64,000 nucleotides of DNA from Mixia osmundae IAM 14324 (Eukaryota; Basidiomycota; Mixiomycetes; Mixiales; Mixiaceae): contig NW_014575559.1 of the NCBI RefSeq assembly GCF_000708205.1, positions 1,074,123-1,138,122 of the forward strand, read 5' to 3'. Each line of letters begins with the position of its first letter. The first letter of the stretch is position 1. The notes beneath the pieces were generated by a model. It worked only from the letters and a program-made list of their open reading frames with translations. It was not told the origin of the DNA and searched no databases. This document shows, one piece after another, positions 59,533 through 64,000 of the stretch. The position numbers were made by a program, and so were the translations under genes.

Positions 59533-62499
59533 ATGGAAGTGCCTCGTAAGAGGCCACTTCTCGAGGGCGCCAATGCCTCGATAGGCCAGGGATCGCCTAA
59601 CAAGCGACCTGCCCTGTCAGCGTCAAATAGCTACCAAGCTGGTCTCCTCGAGCGCAGTAGAAGTGACTCCCACGCCCCTGAGGATGTCGGGTCCGGCGGT
59701 GATCTCGAGGTACGCACAGTCTGACGCTGCTGTAGCCCGACAGAGGCTGACGCTCAAACTCCCTTGCGACTCTTTTGACTCTCTGATTGATCTTTCTCGC
59801 CTGTCCATGCCGCTCGACACTGACAGGCCTTCCAAAAGGAAGCACTGCATAGAGCCCTGCTGCACTACAAGCGCCTCGCACTGCGTCATCTCGACGAACT
59901 ACTTCTCACTCGACAACGCCTGCTCGAGGCACAGTCAGACTCGACCCATACCCATTCCGCATGGGATGCCCTCTTGAGCGAGATAGCGAGTACGCTACAG
60001 AGCTCAGGGGTAGGCATGCCATCGTCCAGCAAGCTCGGATCGCGTCCAGCACGCGACCCATTGATCTACGACACCTCGTCCAATGATAGCGCTCTCATCC
60101 TCGCAGAACTTGAGGAAAGGGCAGAGAAGCGGAGAGAGCAGGACCTGCAGGCCAAGCTCAGTCAGACGAAAGTCCTCATGCTCCACCTCCTCACCACTGC
60201 ACCCTCCCAGTCTGACGCCAAGCTCGACGACCGCGTCGCCCAACTGCAAGAGCGCTCTCTCTTGCTCGCCAGCCAGGTAAGACAGCATTCGCGGAGCGTC
60301 ATCAGAGTCGCTTACTATCACTACTGTTGTCCCCAGGCCCAGCACGCGAATGCCAAGCTTGCTATCTTACGCGAAGAATTCGCCCAACTTCGCAACTCGC
60401 TCGAGACAACGCAGGCCTCGCTACAGAACGCCGAGACTCAGCTGGACCGAGCCAAATCCCGCACGGTTGCCAGCGTCTTTGCCTCGACCGACGATGCGGT
60501 TGCTGCACCTCCAACGGCTGCAAGCTCGTCCCATCAGTCCAACGGATCACCCACAGGCTCGCCGACCCATGCCCGCGCGAACGGCACCAATGGCAACCGA
60601 AGTTCGCCAGCACCGTTTGCGGACCATGTACAGCTCATCACCGAACGAGACGAAGCCAATCGTATAGCTGCCATGCGTGCCGCCGAGCTCGATGCCATGC
60701 GCAAAGAGCGCATTAGGCTCAAGGAAGAAGTGGACGATCTGAATCGCAAGGTGAGCCCTCTCCTCGGCATCAGCGCTCACAAGCTGATGCTGATTGGCTT
60801 GCCAGTTCAAGCACCTACCGGACACAGCGATACGAGAGTCGCCCGCTTTCCAGGACATCGAAGCAGAGCTGCGCTCGCTTCGCAAGGCCAAAGAAAAGAT
60901 CAAAGAAGATTCTGAACTGACTCAGATCATGTCGAGCAAGATACGCGAATCTCAGGAATCATGGAAAGCAGAAGTGCTGCAAGAAGCGAGCAAGCATACC
61001 CAGACGTACAAAGAACGTCTTATCGAATCTGATCGTAATCTTGCCCGGGTCAGACGCGACCGAGAGGACATCAAGGCAGAATTGCACGAATTAAGGACCA
61101 AGGAAGCAGAGAAGATGCGACAAGTAGATCACATCCGCATTCTCGCCAACAGTCGACATGACCGCATACTTGCCTATGGATCCCTCGTCGCGCGACTCAG
61201 GATGCAAATAGCTGCAGATAACTCTGATCTGCCTGCCGTCGAGCGTGCGGCCAACGAAGTCGATCTTCTCGACACGTTGGAAGTGGCTCAGAAGGAGCTC
61301 GCAGAAGCAAAAGCAACTGTCGCTTCAATGCAGGGTGACTCAATGCCTGATGCAACAAATACATCGTACCCAGAAGCAAGGACGTCAGAAGAACTACTGA
61401 ATCTGCGGAAGCGCATCAAGGAGCTCGAGGACTTGTACGCCGATGCGCCAGACGGTGCGACCTTGGCCCAGCGTCTCGAAGACAAGCAAAGGGAGATTGC
61501 AAAGCTCGAGATACAGCTCAAATCTCAGCAAACAGCCTCGAGCATGCTCGTCAGCGAGATTGAGCGTTTATCGGCCGCCTGGCAAGCACTCGACGAGCAA
61601 AATCGGAGTAAGGTGCTCGATATGGTCAACTACGAGGACCGATTGGGGAAAGCTGCAGCGGATGTGAGTGCCCGAGCTGCCTGACCATGTATCCGTGCTG
61701 ACACTCGCCCTATCACAGAAAGCGAAAGCGGATAATCGATACTTTGCGGCGATGCGAGAGAAGGAAGCCGTTGCGCAGGACAGAGACTTCGTCACACGAC
61801 TAAAAGACAAGCAAGCCATCAGCCTGAAAGAGCTTGCGGATTCTCAAGCTGCTCTTTCGACGCGTCTAAGTGACGCAGAGGATGAGATCACGATGGCTGA
61901 ACGCAAGGTGAGGCAGTACGAAGCCAAACTGATCGAGCACAATAAGCTCAATGCCGAGCTGATACGGCGCAAAGACACTTTTGACAAGCGCGTGGCTGAT
62001 GTACGTATTGCGCCGGCCCTGTTCAGACATGCTGAACGATTTCGTGCAGCTCATGGCGCAATTGAAAGAGCGAACTCGTCAATATGAAGTAGAGGCAGCT
62101 CGACGACAGCAAGCGGAAGAACGCCTCGACAGGAAAACAAAGGACCTCGAGATTGCTCAGCAAGCCTCATCAAAGGGTGATACTGCAGACACGCACAAGC
62201 TGCGCGAGTCGAACAAGTACCTGACCGTCAGTCGTAATGCTTCAACACCTTGTTCACATCTAACCGCGTCATGGTTTTAGAAACTTATGAAGTGCTCCTG
62301 TCAGCAACGACTCAAGTCACATGCCATTACGAGGTGCTACCATCTCTTCTGCAGTACATACAGTCTCCTCTGTCCATGGACGAGCTGACCGCTCGTCACA
62401 GAGGAATGCATCGAGACGAGGATCGAGACGCGGCAGCGCAAGTGTCCCAACTGTGGCATCGCATTTGGCGCTAGTGACTATGTACAAGTCTACTTCTAG
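59533..62499 (+). CDS. BRE1: E3 ubiquitin ligase Bre1 (histone H2B)
   Basis: Monoubiquitinates histone H2B with Rad6. The start MEVPRKRPLLEGANASIGQG is followed by intron 59710-59826, then AFQKEALHRALLHYKRLALR. A very long coiled coil spans most of the protein (for example LEERAEKRREQDLQAKLSQT and LQERSLLLASQ). The family signature KAKADNRYFAAMREKEA is present. At the C-terminus KLMKCSCQQRLKSHAITRCY then HLFC, and after intron 62354-62401 ECIETRIETRQRKCPNCGIA then FGASDYVQVYF, form the RING. The first cysteine pair reads C-S-C instead of C-x-x-C, one residue shorter than in yeast Bre1 or human RNF20. The other six ligands are normally spaced. Confidence 0.93.
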
Positions 62500-62940
62500 T
62501 CATTGCACTGTCTATTCGCGGCTCAGACTGGCCCATCTTCATCTGGACGTTGACTCCTCGAGCTTGTGCACGTTGTAGATCAGATGGCTTATCAATCACC
62601 ACTGACGTGGAAGTCTGTTCCCGTAGCAACGGTCACCGGTCACCGACTGAAGCTCAGCAGGCGTCGGCAAGCACATGCCGAGAGCCTGAACACTATATCC
62701 TTCCTGCCTAGACCCATCCATGTCCCGATCGCCGTCAGAGGAAGATCCCAAAAATTCTCCGCGCAACTCCATCGTCATCGAATATGACGGTGCTCGGACA
62801 TCGATGGCAGTATATACATGCGAACTCTGATCCTAGGGAATTCCAATCGCTGTCGAGAGTGCCAGCAGCAGCTTCACTGAGAAGACAAGAAGCAGGTCAT
62901 TCGATTGCCCTCATCTGCTCCAAAGTCCTTATACGCAAGG
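62500..62940. other. 441-bp BRE1-catalase spacer
   Basis: No supported gene. It likely holds the BRE1 3' end and the catalase promoter; short plus-strand frames (62566-62787) lack motifs. A GTATATACA stretch near 62810 could be a TATA element, about 130 bp from the catalase start. Confidence 0.4.
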
Positions 62941-64000
62941 ATGTCATTCGCGGGACAAGATGGACTGATCTCGCACGGACCGCCGCCCCGGGGTAATGCT
63001 AAGACCGATCAGCTGGAGCAAAGTACATGGCGAGCACCTCGTGACGGTACAGTGCACGGCACGGTCTTCAACAATGCGCCTGCGGACAACATCGACACGT
63101 CCATGAAAGCAGGCTTTCGTGGCCCCGTCACGATCGCCGACAACGTTGCAAGAGAGCGCATCTCCAACTTTGACCACGAGCGTATTCCGGAGAGAGTCAT
63201 CCATGCCCGGGGCACGGGACTGCACGGCTTCTTCAAGCTGCACACGAGCATGGAGGATGTCACTTGTGCAAAAGTCTTGACCGAAGTCGGCAAAGAGACG
63301 CCCATGTTTGTCCGCTTTTCGACCGTCCTGGGATCAGCCGGTGCAGCAGAGACCGCGAGAGAGGTCAGAGGCTTCTCAACGCGATTCTACACCGATCAGG
63401 GCAATTGGGTGAGTCGATGTTTTACCGGATTCCTACAGAGGACTGATCAGTAACAGGACATCGTCGGAAATAATATTCCGATTTTCTTCATCAACGATGG
63501 TGTCAAATTTGTCGACCTAATCCACGCAGGCAAGCCAGAGCCTGGAACACACATTCCACAGGCCCAAACAGCCCATGACAATTTCTGGGACTATATCTCG
63601 CTCACACCAGAATCATCGCATATGATCGCGTGGATCTTGTCAGACTATACGATCCCTCGATCGTACCGTCACATGCGAGGTGCCGGCGTCAACACGTTCA
63701 CTCTCGTCAATGCTGCCGGCAAGAGCTGCTTCGTCAAGTTCCACTGGAAGCCCCATCTCGGTACCCACAGCCTTACCTGGGACGAAGCATGGAAGCTTGG
63801 TGGTGTAGATCCAGACTATCTGCGCAGAGACCTGGCAGAAGCCATCAGTATGTCTCTCGACGTCTCACTCGATTGTTTGCTGAGCTGACACTATTTATCG
63901 CTCAGCCGCTATCGATAGTCAAGGTGCAGAGCCGCCCATGTGGGAGCTCGGTCTTCAGATCTTGCAAGAGGAGAACGAGCGCGACTTTGACTTTGACATC
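62941..64000 (+). CDS. Large-subunit (clade 2) catalase, 5' part; 3' end beyond the window
   Basis: Breaks H2O2 to water and oxygen. [20 protein letters not shown] starts the chain. The catalytic His lies in [16 protein letters not shown], and [20 protein letters not shown] and [13 protein letters not shown] follow. After intron 63409-63457 come [20 protein letters not shown] with the catalytic Asn, then [20 protein letters not shown]. Intron 63848-63905 is next, and the frame is open to base 64000. The sequence [12 protein letters not shown] and the [18 protein letters not shown] block point to the large HPII-like type, which carries a C-terminal flavodoxin-like domain. That domain would lie outside the window. 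An upstream in-frame start at 62905 is not ATG. Confidence 0.93.

Overview
The window is nuclear DNA from a gene-dense fungus, most likely a basidiomycete. The evidence is that nearly every gene is split by very short introns (mostly 45-60 nt), intergenic gaps are tens to a few hundred bases, and the genes are typical of fungi: aspartate kinase, Nop4, Slu7, Rtc1, Gep4, Bre1, calcineurin A and large-subunit catalase. The compact layout would fit a small-genome pucciniomycete such as Mixia, but that placement is inference. I saw no transposon, retroelement, CRISPR array, rRNA or tRNA.

Layout. 1-8057: a PPR protein running off the left edge, the GATOR2/SEA subunit Rtc1 and aspartate kinase. 8094-14760: the cleavage/polyadenylation factor Cft1, back to back with exosome subunit Mtr3, which meets the mitochondrial phosphatase Gep4 tail to tail. 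14761-17240: a gene-poor stretch with a cluster of CACGTG/ACGTCA motifs, a tiny secreted cysteine-rich protein and a p24 cargo receptor. 17383-27159: Nop4, Slu7, an epoxide hydrolase and the translesion polymerase Rev1. 27491-28288: two more tiny secreted cysteine-rich genes side by side. 28447-37950: a tail-anchored FHA protein, Prp46, an LRR protein and ornithine aminotransferase. 38243-41957: a fourth tiny secreted gene, a decayed and an intact tandem copy of a secreted-protein gene, and a PRKRIP1-type nuclear protein. 42065-50540: PEP carboxykinase, lysyl-tRNA synthetase, an 8-cysteine small secreted protein, an unresolved gene and a DUF4246 protein. 50558-64000: a secreted GH32 enzyme, an Age2-type ArfGAP, calcineurin A, the PP1 regulator Glc8, the E3 ligase Bre1 and the 5' part of a catalase.

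Most of the window is housekeeping. Three observations stand out. (1) There is a family of 51-57 residue secreted proteins with a shared four-cysteine spacing. In three of the four members a phase-0 intron sits exactly two codons after Cys2. (2) GC-AG introns are unusually common: seven are well argued, out of very roughly a hundred introns, and in several cases no in-frame GT donor exists. (3) A roughly 1.15-kb tandem duplication copied a secreted-protein gene together with the first codons of its divergent neighbour, and one copy has since decayed.

Exon boundaries were set by hand from reading frame, splice consensus and remembered family conservation. None has been checked against transcripts.
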